From positions 1-7,937 of the forward strand of contig DAIDLB010000018.1 in the NCBI GenBank assembly GCA_027449725.1: a DNA stretch of 7,937 nt, written 5' to 3'. Positions 1-6,965 of this stretch are shown here, piece after piece. The first letter of the stretch is position 1. The number at the start of each line of letters is the position of its first letter. The notes below the pieces were generated by a model, which worked only from the letters and a program-made list of their open reading frames with translations, did no database searches and was not told the DNA's origin. The DNA is from Chlamydiota bacterium. Lineage in GTDB: Bacteria; Chlamydiota; Chlamydiia; Chlamydiales; SM23-39. The position numbers and the translations under genes are program-made.

Positions 1-394
1 GTTCCTGGTCAGAGGACAGCCATTTTTGAGCTTTTTGATCTCGCGTTTTGGCGTAGCTCAGATCGGAAGCCTCAAACCGCAGCTCCGCTCCCAACCTTGG
101 ATCGTTGAGGGGGGCCTCGAAGAGCTTCTGGCAATAAGCGCCGAAAATCTTAAAAATAAAGCCGCGGAATTCGCTCGCGTCGGTATTTGAGAGCGCAGCC
201 ATCTGGTCCAACGTAATCGTCGAGGCGCCCTGCCTTCAGAGCAAAACGGCCCCCTGAAATCCGATAGCTTTTTCCCCGAATGAGCACCTCCCTCCTGTTG
301 GAAAAATCGCGACAGTACCCATCGTCAAGAATTGATCCGCGGGAGCTTTCACGCAGCCCAGGGAACTCCTCACTTCATCTCTTTCTTGAGACAT
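1..394 (-). pseudogene. frameshifted or partial gene running off the left edge
   Basis: No intact gene is readable here, but two minus-strand frames look protein-like in succession. From 377 down to about 237 one frame is open and contains SYRISGGRFAL. From about 235 to position 1 the next frame is open for 78 codons and contains ITLDQMAALSNTDASEFRGF and a later EFRGFIFKIFGAYCQKLFEA stretch. Dropping one A at 235-236 (CTGAAGG) joins them as GGRFALRQGAS. Without that correction the first frame ends at TAA 152-150, and the second is preceded by TGA 238-236. Possible starts are ATG 394 (AAGGA upstream, but needing a further frame change), GTG 287 (AGGAGG three bases upstream) and ATG 202. I do not recognise the family. 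It could be a decayed gene, a sequencing error, or a short intact gene starting at 202. It lies 51 bases beyond the stop of the repeat-protein gene, on the same strand. Confidence 0.4.
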
Positions 395-445
395 CTCATC
401 CTTGCTTCTCAATTCAATTTCTTCAGAAAGGCGCCCTTAAAATTC

Positions 446-2992
446 CTATTCTTTGGTCATGATTAAAATGTCTTTATTGTTTGGATCTTGTCTAAACGTC
501 CATCCAGAAGAAAATTTCATCCACTCCTTGAATTTGTTTAGGAAAGCATCTCTGTTTTCTTCTTGGCAGCCCTGTCCGGGAATCAAATAAATGGTGTCTA
601 TCAAGGGGTTCGACTCAATAAATTCGAAGACGGCAAGACGGAGTGCCGCGAGAGAAAAACCGCGACAATCAAGAGCTATTTTTTCAGATTCCATCTGAAC
701 TGTCGGCGGAAACGATCTAAGATGCTGAGGCAGCTCTTTGAACAGAAGCCTTGCTTCATCTATTTTCCCTTGTGCATAGAGAATATCGAGATAAATCATG
801 TAGGTGAAAGCGTTAGCGAGACGATTTTCAACCATCCACTGAAAAGCGCTTTCTGCCTCTTGAACCCATCCGAATTGAAGGGCCGCATCCAGATACAAAT
901 TGCCTGTTTCCCGATTCGCACGCCGGTTTTCTTTCATCCATTGAAAAAGGGCATTCACAAGCTCATCCTTATTATTTCTTTTTGCCGCTTGGAGATAGGT
1001 ATTTAGCGCTGATATAGGAGCACTTTTCCCCTTATTTTCAAAAAGATCGAAAGTTTTTTCGACTTTGTTAAAACGGTTGCATTTTCCCGCTGCGGCCATG
1101 TAGTGATTGATGGATTCGATATCCGCCGATCCAGTCTCCACCATTCTTTCGAAAAACATAGGCAAGGTGTCAAAATGGCCATTGTCTCCGGCGGCTTTGA
1201 TAAACGCATTCCTGACCTCATTATTGGCAAGCCCTCGCTCCTCTGCGACAGACAAAACTCGTTGTACTTTTTCAAAATCCCCCTCTTTTCCAAAGGCAGT
1301 GATCATTCTGCGGTAGGTTTTGCATGTGTCGATATTTTGCTCAATCATGTCCCAAAAATGGCTCTCTGCGTTGAAAACCCGACCAGAGTTTAGGAGTGAG
1401 CCTAAATAGAGATCAGATGTTTTCGAATTTGCGATTCCTTGTTCTTTCATCCAACGAAAAAGATTCTCAGCAATCGTCCACTGATTGCTTTTTATAAGAA
1501 CTCTCAAATAGCCGTTATAGATTGAGGTAGAGGCGATGCCCTTAGTTAGGAGTCCTTGAAACACCGTCTTTGCTTCCGAAAATTGCCCGCATTTCGCTGC
1601 TGCAACGATGTATTTTTTGTGTGTTTGGATATTTGCCTTGGACTGATCCACAAGCGCTGTGTAGAGTTTTTTTGCCTTTCGAAATTCTCCGATGTCTGCA
1701 AGAAAAAGCATATAATTATTTTGCACCTCGATCGACACATTATCCGTTTCGATTGCAAGTCTTATGGCATAATTTACTTCATCCGGCAGATTTTGTTTTC
1801 GAGCCGTATCGATATACTCGCTAAATGACCTCGCACAACAATTGAATTCAACCGCCATCCATTTTAAAAGACGTCTTGCTTCTTTGAATTGGCCGCATCT
1901 TGTCAACGCACATAGGTTAGCTTCAAAGGTTCCAATGTTCCGTTTTTCTGTTGTAAGTGATTTAAAGACCCTTCTCGCTTCAGCAAACGATCCGGGTTTT
2001 CCGGCTGCTAAGATGTAACTGTTTAAGACACGAGTATTTGCCTTGCCTCTTTCGATTGCGAGATCAAGGGCTCTTTTTGCTTCATCCAATCGGTTAAAAC
2101 TTCCGGCTGTCTTAATGTATTCGGCAAACAATCTAGGCATCGCATAATCTAAATTATTGAAAAAAAATTGTTTTGCCAGATCGAATCGACCAAGTTTTCT
2201 AGCAATCATGATATAAAAATGGCGAATTTCAACCGGCACCTGTCCCTGATTTTCGAAAGATTTGTAAAATTGTAGGGCAACATCGAGTTTCCCGACCTGG
2301 ATGGCTGCTACTAAGAATCCAATAGCAACCTTTATCCCCATGATCCCATTCTGCTCTGCAATCAAAAGAGCCTTCTCCGCTTCTTCAAAACGATTCGCTC
2401 TTCCTGCAACGATCATGTAATTTCGCAAAGCATATTCGTCGAGTCCATATTCCTTTCCCAAATCAAAAGCTCTTTTCGCTTCCTCAAAATCGCCGTCACT
2501 TTGCCGAATCGCTGTGATGTAATTACGATATACAGTCATGTTGTCAGGATTTTCAGCGATCGCCGCGTCAAAGGCTCGTTTAGCGAAATCCATTTTATTG
2601 ATGCGGCCCGCCAATCTGATCATGGCATTATGGGTATGACTATTCAAGAAGCCAAAGCGTTCGTAGACGGCCCTTTGTACATCCCAAGCCCTCCTATCAC
2701 TAAATACATTCAATAAAAATCCCGTCACAAAATGATTAGTTAATCCAACTTTCGTTAGGATGTCTACGGCTTCCTGGAATTCAAGAGGCTCGCGGAGGAT
2801 CTTATAGATTTTTTTTTGCTCCCCAAGCGGTAGGGTCATTTTCGTCTGAAGCAGTTGTTCAGCGAGAGGGGGAATATTTTGGGTCGCTATATCATCTAGA
2901 TTCATGCTCTTGGAGACGAGCTTTAAGGAGGGGAGATCCATGCCTTTTGCCGGGCCTACAGAGTCAATATCAAATATAGAATTGCATTTCAT
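446..2992 (-). CDS. PPR-like repeat protein with degenerate C-terminal Smr-like domain
   Basis: This 848-residue protein has no signal peptide or membrane segment and is probably soluble. Residues 1-117 are a mostly helical lead-in. Residues 118-761 hold 19 tandem two-helix repeats, nearly all of 34 residues. Residues 772-845 resemble an Smr domain. The repeat pattern has N or a polar residue at position 5, Tyr at 7, Ile/Leu/Met at 8, Gly at 15, Ala at 20, Phe at 24, often Met at 27, and ends Gly-x-Ala-Asn, as in GLAN, GIAN and GKAN. The Ala-Phe-Met-Gly register and terminal Asn fit pentatricopeptide repeats better than TPR, which would show Trp4, Gly8 and Pro32. PPR proteins bind single-stranded RNA, one base per repeat, and in plants some end in an Smr domain. 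RNA binding is therefore inferred, not shown. The ATG at 2992 has AGG seven bases upstream (3002-3000). The gene is much more AT-rich than its neighbours and has its own leader, so it is probably transcribed separately. A divergent TPR protein or a host-directed effector are alternatives. Confidence 0.8.
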   Translation of the reverse strand: MKCNSIFDIDSVGPAKGMDLPSLKLVSKSMNLDDIATQNIPPLAEQLLQTKMTLPLGEQKKIYKILREPLEFQEAVDILTKVGLTNHFVTGFLLNVFSDRRAWDVQRAVYERFGFLNSHTHNAMIRLAGRINKMDFAKRAFDAAIAENPDNMTVYRNYITAIRQSDGDFEEAKRAFDLGKEYGLDEYALRNYMIVAGRANRFEEAEKALLIAEQNGIMGIKVAIGFLVAAIQVGKLDVALQFYKSFENQGQVPVEIRHFYIMIARKLGRFDLAKQFFFNNLDYAMPRLFAEYIKTAGSFNRLDEAKRALDLAIERGKANTRVLNSYILAAGKPGSFAEARRVFKSLTTEKRNIGTFEANLCALTRCGQFKEARRLLKWMAVEFNCCARSFSEYIDTARKQNLPDEVNYAIRLAIETDNVSIEVQNNYMLFLADIGEFRKAKKLYTALVDQSKANIQTHKKYIVAAAKCGQFSEAKTVFQGLLTKGIASTSIYNGYLRVLIKSNQWTIAENLFRWMKEQGIANSKTSDLYLGSLLNSGRVFNAESHFWDMIEQNIDTCKTYRRMITAFGKEGDFEKVQRVLSVAEERGLANNEVRNAFIKAAGDNGHFDTLPMFFERMVETGSADIESINHYMAAAGKCNRFNKVEKTFDLFENKGKSAPISALNTYLQAAKRNNKDELVNALFQWMKENRRANRETGNLYLDAALQFGWVQEAESAFQWMVENRLANAFTYMIYLDILYAQGKIDEARLLFKELPQHLRSFPPTVQMESEKIALDCRGFSLAALRLAVFEFIESNPLIDTIYLIPGQGCQEENRDAFLNKFKEWMKFSSGWTFRQDPNNKDILIMTKE
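458..679 (-). other. degenerate Smr-like domain of the PPR-like protein
   Basis: Residues 772-845 follow the order of an Smr domain (MutS2/SmrA family). There is an LDLHG-like strand-turn (LDCRG, 774-778), an amphipathic helix with Ala-rich and FEF segments, a hydrophobic strand leading into an HGxG-like loop (IPGQG, 804-808), a helix with EWM (823-825), and a closing strand (DILIM). Both conserved histidines are absent: LDxH reads LDCR and HGKG reads PGQG. From family knowledge I infer that endonuclease activity is lost, while nucleic-acid binding may remain. The assignment rests on motif order and length, so a chance resemblance is possible. Confidence 0.6.
710..2641 (-). repeat. coding tandem array: 19 PPR-like repeats of about 34 codons
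   Basis: Repeats begin at residues 118, 152, 186, 220, 254, 286, 320, 353, 387, 421, 455, 489, 523, 557, 591, 625, 660, 694 and 728 of the 848-residue protein. Fifteen of the 18 intervals are exactly 34 residues; the others are 32, 33 and 35. Residues 88-117 may be a further degenerate unit. The most regular units (11-13, 18, 19) share N at position 5, Y at 7, A at 20, F or Y at 24 and a final Asn or Ser. The DNA has diverged, so this is a protein repeat and not a recent duplication. Confidence 0.8.
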
Positions 2993-2999
2993 GTGATTA

Positions 3000-3002
3000 C
3001 CT
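3000..3002 (-). promoter_or_regulatory. ribosome binding site of the PPR-like gene
   Basis: AGG on the minus strand lies seven bases before the ATG at 2992, after a T-rich stretch. It is a short, weak Shine-Dalgarno, but it is correctly spaced and supports this start over internal Met codons such as residues 18 and 30. Confidence 0.45.
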
Positions 3003-3037
3003 AAAAAATTGAGAAAAACAGCATCTAATAATCACGA

Positions 3038-3078
3038 ATTAAATGAAATACATTTAATATTTTAAATTCAAATTTAAA
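3038..3078 (-). promoter_or_regulatory. AT-rich leader with two adjacent inverted repeats
   Basis: The 150-base gap between hemN and the PPR-like gene is very AT-rich. It holds two perfect inverted repeats. ATTAAATG (3038-3045) and CATTTAAT (3051-3058) are separated by five bases. TTTAAATT (3061-3068) and AATTTAAA (3071-3078) are separated by two. The first ends 46 bases before the start codon. On the minus strand a weak promoter can be read here: TTGAAT at 3071-3066, a 17-base spacer, then TTTCAT at 3048-3043. An operator or promoter for the PPR-like gene is an inference, since palindromes arise easily by chance in such AT-rich DNA. Confidence 0.3.
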
Positions 3079-3093
3079 TTTAAAATGACACCT

Positions 3094-3130
3094 AAAAAAA
3101 ACAATCAGGATTTATACAGAAACAACCTGA
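3094..3130 (-). terminator. possible weak terminator after hemN
   Basis: On the minus strand, TCAGG (3130-3126) can pair with CCTGA (3109-3105) across a 16-base loop. TTG and then eight T residues (3101-3094) follow. The stem is only five pairs and the loop is long, so termination would be weak. Its place 13 bases after the hemN stop and before the PPR-like leader is what makes it plausible. Confidence 0.3.
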
Positions 3131-3142
3131 AGAATCGGTTTT

Positions 3143-4504
3143 TTATATAGATTTGGAAAATTGCCCTTCCGGTTTTAAATAGGCGTCAAAGGCCGCTGCA
3201 ATCAGCCGGATCATCAGCCTCCCCATTTCGGTTGGAAGCAATTTTTCCGCCGTCTCCTCCAAAAGCCCATCCGCACGGAGTCTATCCAGAGCTTCTCTGG
3301 CCGAGGCGAAGTGGATATCGAACCGATGACCAAAGAGCCGTTCGAATTCCCGTTTATCCAGCTCGAAGTGGCACATCAGGGTCTGGATCACCCATCGTCG
3401 CAGCTTGTCTTCTTCATTCAACACAAATCCCCGAAAGACGGGAAGGCGGCCGGCCGTAATTTCCCGCTCCCACTCTTCGAGGCTCTTCGCATTTTGCAAA
3501 AAGACCGAATCGATCAGACCGATCGAAGAGACGCCAAGCCCAAGGAGATCTTCGGCCAGTTTCAGCGAATAGCCCTGGAAGTTGCGCCAGAGCGTTTTAT
3601 TGTGAAGGGCTTTGGTAAGAGGGTCTTCCGGCAGAGAAAAATGGTCCATGCCAATGGCAGTATAGCCCGCTTCTTGGAACGTAGAGCGCGATTCGACATA
3701 GATCCTAAATTTTTCTTCGGGAGACGGCTCCGCCTCTTCGGGCATCGCCTTTTGGTGCGTTTTCATCCAGGGGACTTTTGCATACGAGAAGAAGGCGATC
3801 CGGTCGGGGCGCATCTCGGCGATCCTCGAGGCGGTCCTTCGAAACCGCTCCGCCGTCTGATGGGGAAGACCGTAGATGAGATCAATATTGATCCCCTCGA
3901 AGCCGATTTTTCGCGCCCACTCGAAGGTGGAGACCGTCATCTCTTCGCTCTGCCGCCTGCGCACCGCCTCCTGAACGAGCGGATCGAGGTCCTGCACGCC
4001 AAAGCTGACGCGATTGAATCCAACGCGCTTAAGGTGACCGAGCTTTTCCCCTCGGTCCTCATAGACCGTTCGCGGATCGATCTCGATGGCAACCTCCGCT
4101 TCCCCGTTGATCAAAAAAGAGCGGTGAAGCGCATCGAAAATCCGGTCGAATTCTTCGGGAGAAAGCATCGTCGGCGTCCCTCCGCCGAAATGGATTTGCG
4201 TAACCTCCCTTTTCGAGGAAAAAGAGGAGGCTGTAAGTTCGATTTCGCGGCAGAGCAGATCGACATAGGCCGCCCTTTTTTCCGGGCGGCGGTTCAAAAT
4301 GACAAAACAGCCGCAGTAAAGGCACATCGTGCGGCAAAACGGGATGTGGATGTAAAGGGAAAGCGGCCGCCTCGTCTCATCGTAGCGCTTGAGCGCTTGG
4401 AGGACATCGGAGAGGCCCAACGGATAGAACTGGGGAGCCGTAGGATAGCTGGTATAGCGGGGAACCGGTCGGTTCCATTCCATCAACTTGAGAGAGAGAT
4501 CCAC
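3143..4504 (-). CDS. hemN: oxygen-independent coproporphyrinogen III oxidase (HemN)
   Basis: This 453-residue cytoplasmic radical-SAM enzyme oxidatively decarboxylates two propionate side chains of coproporphyrinogen III to vinyl groups without oxygen, giving protoporphyrinogen IX for haem. The N-terminus has the family signature PRYTSYPTAPQF (residues 15-26). The [4Fe-4S] cysteines are C57, C61 and C64 in CRTMCLYCGC, with the extra HemN cysteine at C66. The SAM-binding GGGTP is at 107-111. The C-terminal HemN domain keeps DLLGLGVSSIG and ends FSKSI, like the FSRVI end of E. coli HemN. Length and ending mark it as true HemN rather than the shorter HemW-type paralogues. The start is GTG at 4504. 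A GAGG at 4512-4509 lies four bases upstream, and this start gives an N-terminus of the expected length. ATG at residue 8 is the alternative. Only six bases separate it from the ATPase stop, so translational coupling is likely. Confidence 0.95.
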   Translation of the reverse strand: MDLSLKLMEWNRPVPRYTSYPTAPQFYPLGLSDVLQALKRYDETRRPLSLYIHIPFCRTMCLYCGCFVILNRRPEKRAAYVDLLCREIELTASSFSSKREVTQIHFGGGTPTMLSPEEFDRIFDALHRSFLINGEAEVAIEIDPRTVYEDRGEKLGHLKRVGFNRVSFGVQDLDPLVQEAVRRRQSEEMTVSTFEWARKIGFEGINIDLIYGLPHQTAERFRRTASRIAEMRPDRIAFFSYAKVPWMKTHQKAMPEEAEPSPEEKFRIYVESRSTFQEAGYTAIGMDHFSLPEDPLTKALHNKTLWRNFQGYSLKLAEDLLGLGVSSIGLIDSVFLQNAKSLEEWEREITAGRLPVFRGFVLNEEDKLRRWVIQTLMCHFELDKREFERLFGHRFDIHFASAREALDRLRADGLLEETAEKLLPTEMGRLMIRLIAAAFDAYLKPEGQFSKSI

Positions 4505-4508
4505 ACTG

Positions 4509-4512
4509 CCTC
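4509..4512 (-). promoter_or_regulatory. hemN ribosome binding site overlapping the ATPase stop
   Basis: GAGG on the minus strand uses the last two bases of the ATPase TGA (4513-4511) and the next two bases, four bases ahead of the hemN GTG. A ribosome ending the ATPase would sit on this site, which supports coupled translation of the two genes. Confidence 0.5.
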
Positions 4513-6943
4513 ATGAATAAAAAATCCTTTTTGCCATTTCTACGGAAATAAAATACACCGCAATGATTCCCAAGATGGCTCCAACGACGGGAAGCGCGGG
4601 GGCGGAGAGGGCAAAAAGAGGCCCCAAGGGGGTCAAGGGCAAGAGCAACGTGGCGATCATGACGGCAAAAACGGAGGCAAAGAGGAGTTTGCCAGGCTTG
4701 GAGCGCCAAGCAAACCGCTTGGTCCGGACCGCCAGGACGATGAGAGCGGCTGACCAAACGGACTCAAGAAACCAGGCAGAGCGGAACGTTTCTTCCCCGG
4801 CGTGAAACACCCAATAGAGCATCCCGAACGTCGCATAGTCGAAAAGAGAGCTGATGCAACCGAAGACGATCATAAAACTTCGGATCTTCTTGAGATTCCA
4901 TTTGAGCGGGCGCCGAACCCGTTCCGGATCGACCCTGTCCGTTGCAATCGCCATTTCCGGCAGGTCGGTCAGGAGGTTCATGAGCAGAACCTGCTTTGGC
5001 AATAGGGGGAGAAAGGGAAGGAAAAGAGAAATACCGGCCATGCTGAACATGTTGCCGAAGTTCGCACTCGCGGCCATGTAGACATATTTCAACGTATTGG
5101 CAAAAGTCGCCCTCCCCTCTTTGATCCCCTCGAGAAGAACGAGGAGGTCCTTTTCAAGAAGGACAATATCGCTCGCTTCTTTCGCCGCATCGGTTCCCCC
5201 TTCCACGGCAATTCCGACATCGGCGCTGTTCAGCGCGGCCACATCATTGATGCCGTCGCCTAAAAAGCCGACGACATGGCCCGAGCGCCTCAAGGCGAGG
5301 ATGATTTTTTCCTTTTGCACCGGGTCGATCTCTGCGAAAAGCTTTTTTTTCTTCACCAACTCCTCGAAAAGAGGCCCTTCCAACTCTTTTCCCGTAGCGA
5401 GATCTTCCTTCGTCAGACCGAGAGGAGCTGCCGCGTTGAGCGCCGTCAAAGAGAGGTCTCCCGTGAGGATCTTGAAATGAACGCCGATGCTCTCCATCTC
5501 CAGAACCGTTTCTTTGGATTCTTTTTTCAGCGGGTCCTTAAACCGCAAAAACCCTAAAAAGGAATACCCCTTCTCCTCTCCCAGCTCGCTCCTTTCGGAG
5601 AGGGCGACGCCGAGCAGTCGATAGCCCTGCCCGCTCTCTTTTTCCAAAAGCGCATCGATTTGAGAGCGCACCTCTCCCGTCATCTCCGAACAGATCGACA
5701 GGATTTGCGGCGCAGCCCCTTTGGCAACCGCATACGACCTCCCCTCTTTCTCCAGGAGAACGATCAGCCGTTTGCGGGCAAAATCATAAGGCGCCTCGCC
5801 CCGTTTCACCCAGCCGTCTTCAGGAGGGATCGCCGCCAAAATCGCCGCATCCAGCGGATTGACAAAAGCCGCGTGCCTGGCATTGAGGGCGGCAAAGCGG
5901 ACGGCGTCCTTGGATTCGGTTCCATCGGGAGCAACCGCGTCGGCCAGTTCGATCTTACCGGTCGTCAGGGTCCCCGTCTTATCCGAGCACAGAATGTCCA
6001 TCTGTCCAAAATTTTCGATCGAGGGAAGCCGCTTCACTACGACCTTTTTCGCAGCCATCTTCCTCGCGCCGTGAGAAAGATTGACGGAGATGATCGCCGG
6101 TAGAAGCTGCGGCGTCAGGCCGACGGCCAGGGCGACGGAAAAGAGGAGCGATTCAAGGAGCGGGCGCTGAAGAAGAAAATTGAATGCAAAGATGAGAACG
6201 GCGAGGACGGCGGTAATTTGCATCAAGAGATAGCCGAACCGCTTTACGCCGATCTCAAACGCCGTCTCGGGCGGAGCAAACCGGATCCGGTCGGCAAGCT
6301 GGCCGAAGCGAGTCCTCCGCCCTGTCTCCACAACCAGGGCGCGGCACTTTCCTCCCAGCGTGAGGCTCGACATCCAAAGGGCGCTCCGCGCATTCTTTTC
6401 GGCGGGAAAGCTCTCTCCCGTCAAGGATGCTTCATCGACGAAAATCCCCTCCGTCTCGAGCAGAATGCAATCGGCGGGAACGAGGTCGCCTGCCTTTAAG
6501 GCCACTACATCGCCGGGAACAATCTCCTCAATCGCAATCTCCTGTTCAATGCCATCGCGCCACACCTCCGCCTTGACGGCGACGATGGCCATCATCTGCC
6601 TGAGCGCCCGGATCGCACCCCTTTCCTGAAAATAACCGAGAAGCGCGCTGGCTCCGACAATGATCAAAATGACCGTCGCATCGGTACGTCCGCCGAGAAA
6701 GAGCGAGACGATCGCAGCGAAGAGAAGGAGAAGGATGAGCGGGCTTTTGAGCTGGGAGAAAAAGAGGATCAGCCCCTGATCGCGCGTTGGGGGCAGAAGG
6801 CTATTATAGCCCTCTTCCTGCAGGCGCGCCGCCGCCTCTTTGGAGGAGAGTCCTTCCGGACGGCTTTTCAAAGCCTTGAATAGATCCTCAACCGGCAAAT
6901 CCCACCCGGAAAAAGGAGCGCGATGCGTAAAAGAAAACCCCAT
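4511..6943 (-). CDS. mgtA: MgtA-type (P3B) P-type ATPase, probable Mg2+ importer
   Basis: This 810-residue inner-membrane pump is predicted to use ATP to move Mg2+ into the cytoplasm. From the start ATG at 6943 the motifs are TGES (175-178, dephosphorylation loop), DKTGTLT with the phosphorylated Asp at 321, KGA (408-410, nucleotide binding), TGD (494-496) and GDGIND (562-567). Ten membrane segments are readable: about 68-84, 88-105, 237-258, 265-288, 616-635, 636-655, 689-711, 722-740, 753-772 and 783-800. MgtA-specific features are KRLPSIENFGQMDIL before the phosphorylation site, ANFGNMFS in M5, and the DRVDPERVRRPLKWN segment followed by RSFMIVFGCISSLFD. M4 reads GLTPQLLP, where E. coli MgtA has Glu in place of the Gln. 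The open frame extends upstream to 7144, but that would overlap the 311-residue gene. The ATG at 6943, 22 bases after that gene's stop, gives the usual N-terminus. The N-terminal tail is shorter than in the 898-residue E. coli protein. The ion is inferred from family membership. Confidence 0.92.
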   Translation of the reverse strand: MGFSFTHRAPFSGWDLPVEDLFKALKSRPEGLSSKEAAARLQEEGYNSLLPPTRDQGLILFFSQLKSPLILLLLFAAIVSLFLGGRTDATVILIIVGASALLGYFQERGAIRALRQMMAIVAVKAEVWRDGIEQEIAIEEIVPGDVVALKAGDLVPADCILLETEGIFVDEASLTGESFPAEKNARSALWMSSLTLGGKCRALVVETGRRTRFGQLADRIRFAPPETAFEIGVKRFGYLLMQITAVLAVLIFAFNFLLQRPLLESLLFSVALAVGLTPQLLPAIISVNLSHGARKMAAKKVVVKRLPSIENFGQMDILCSDKTGTLTTGKIELADAVAPDGTESKDAVRFAALNARHAAFVNPLDAAILAAIPPEDGWVKRGEAPYDFARKRLIVLLEKEGRSYAVAKGAAPQILSICSEMTGEVRSQIDALLEKESGQGYRLLGVALSERSELGEEKGYSFLGFLRFKDPLKKESKETVLEMESIGVHFKILTGDLSLTALNAAAPLGLTKEDLATGKELEGPLFEELVKKKKLFAEIDPVQKEKIILALRRSGHVVGFLGDGINDVAALNSADVGIAVEGGTDAAKEASDIVLLEKDLLVLLEGIKEGRATFANTLKYVYMAASANFGNMFSMAGISLFLPFLPLLPKQVLLMNLLTDLPEMAIATDRVDPERVRRPLKWNLKKIRSFMIVFGCISSLFDYATFGMLYWVFHAGEETFRSAWFLESVWSAALIVLAVRTKRFAWRSKPGKLLFASVFAVMIATLLLPLTPLGPLFALSAPALPVVGAILGIIAVYFISVEMAKRIFYS

Positions 6944-6965
6944 ATCGCTCTTATACCGCAGGCCG

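Noticed and set aside
421..445. Possible terminator at the GGCGCC palindrome after the PPR-like gene
   Set aside because: The palindrome (AAGGGCGCCTT on the minus strand) leaves no loop and is not followed by a T-run, so it does not form a credible intrinsic terminator.
280..462. 60-codon plus-strand open frame
   Set aside because: Its low-complexity Ser/Leu-rich translation shows no family features, and it overlaps the minus-strand coding signal and the 3' end of the PPR-like gene.
563..1006. 147-codon plus-strand open frame inside the repeat gene
   Set aside because: It is antisense to the regular 34-residue repeat register and the Smr-like domain, and its translation has no coherent features.
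710..2641. Nucleotide tandem repeats or a CRISPR-like array from the 102-base spacing
   Set aside because: The periodicity is in the protein only. The DNA of successive units is not alike enough to be direct repeats, and there are no repeat-spacer boundaries.
3311..4516. 401-codon open frame on the plus strand
   Set aside because: It lies wholly antisense to hemN, whose motifs are unambiguous. Its translation is Arg- and Pro-rich with no recognisable domain, typical of a shadow frame in G+C-rich DNA.
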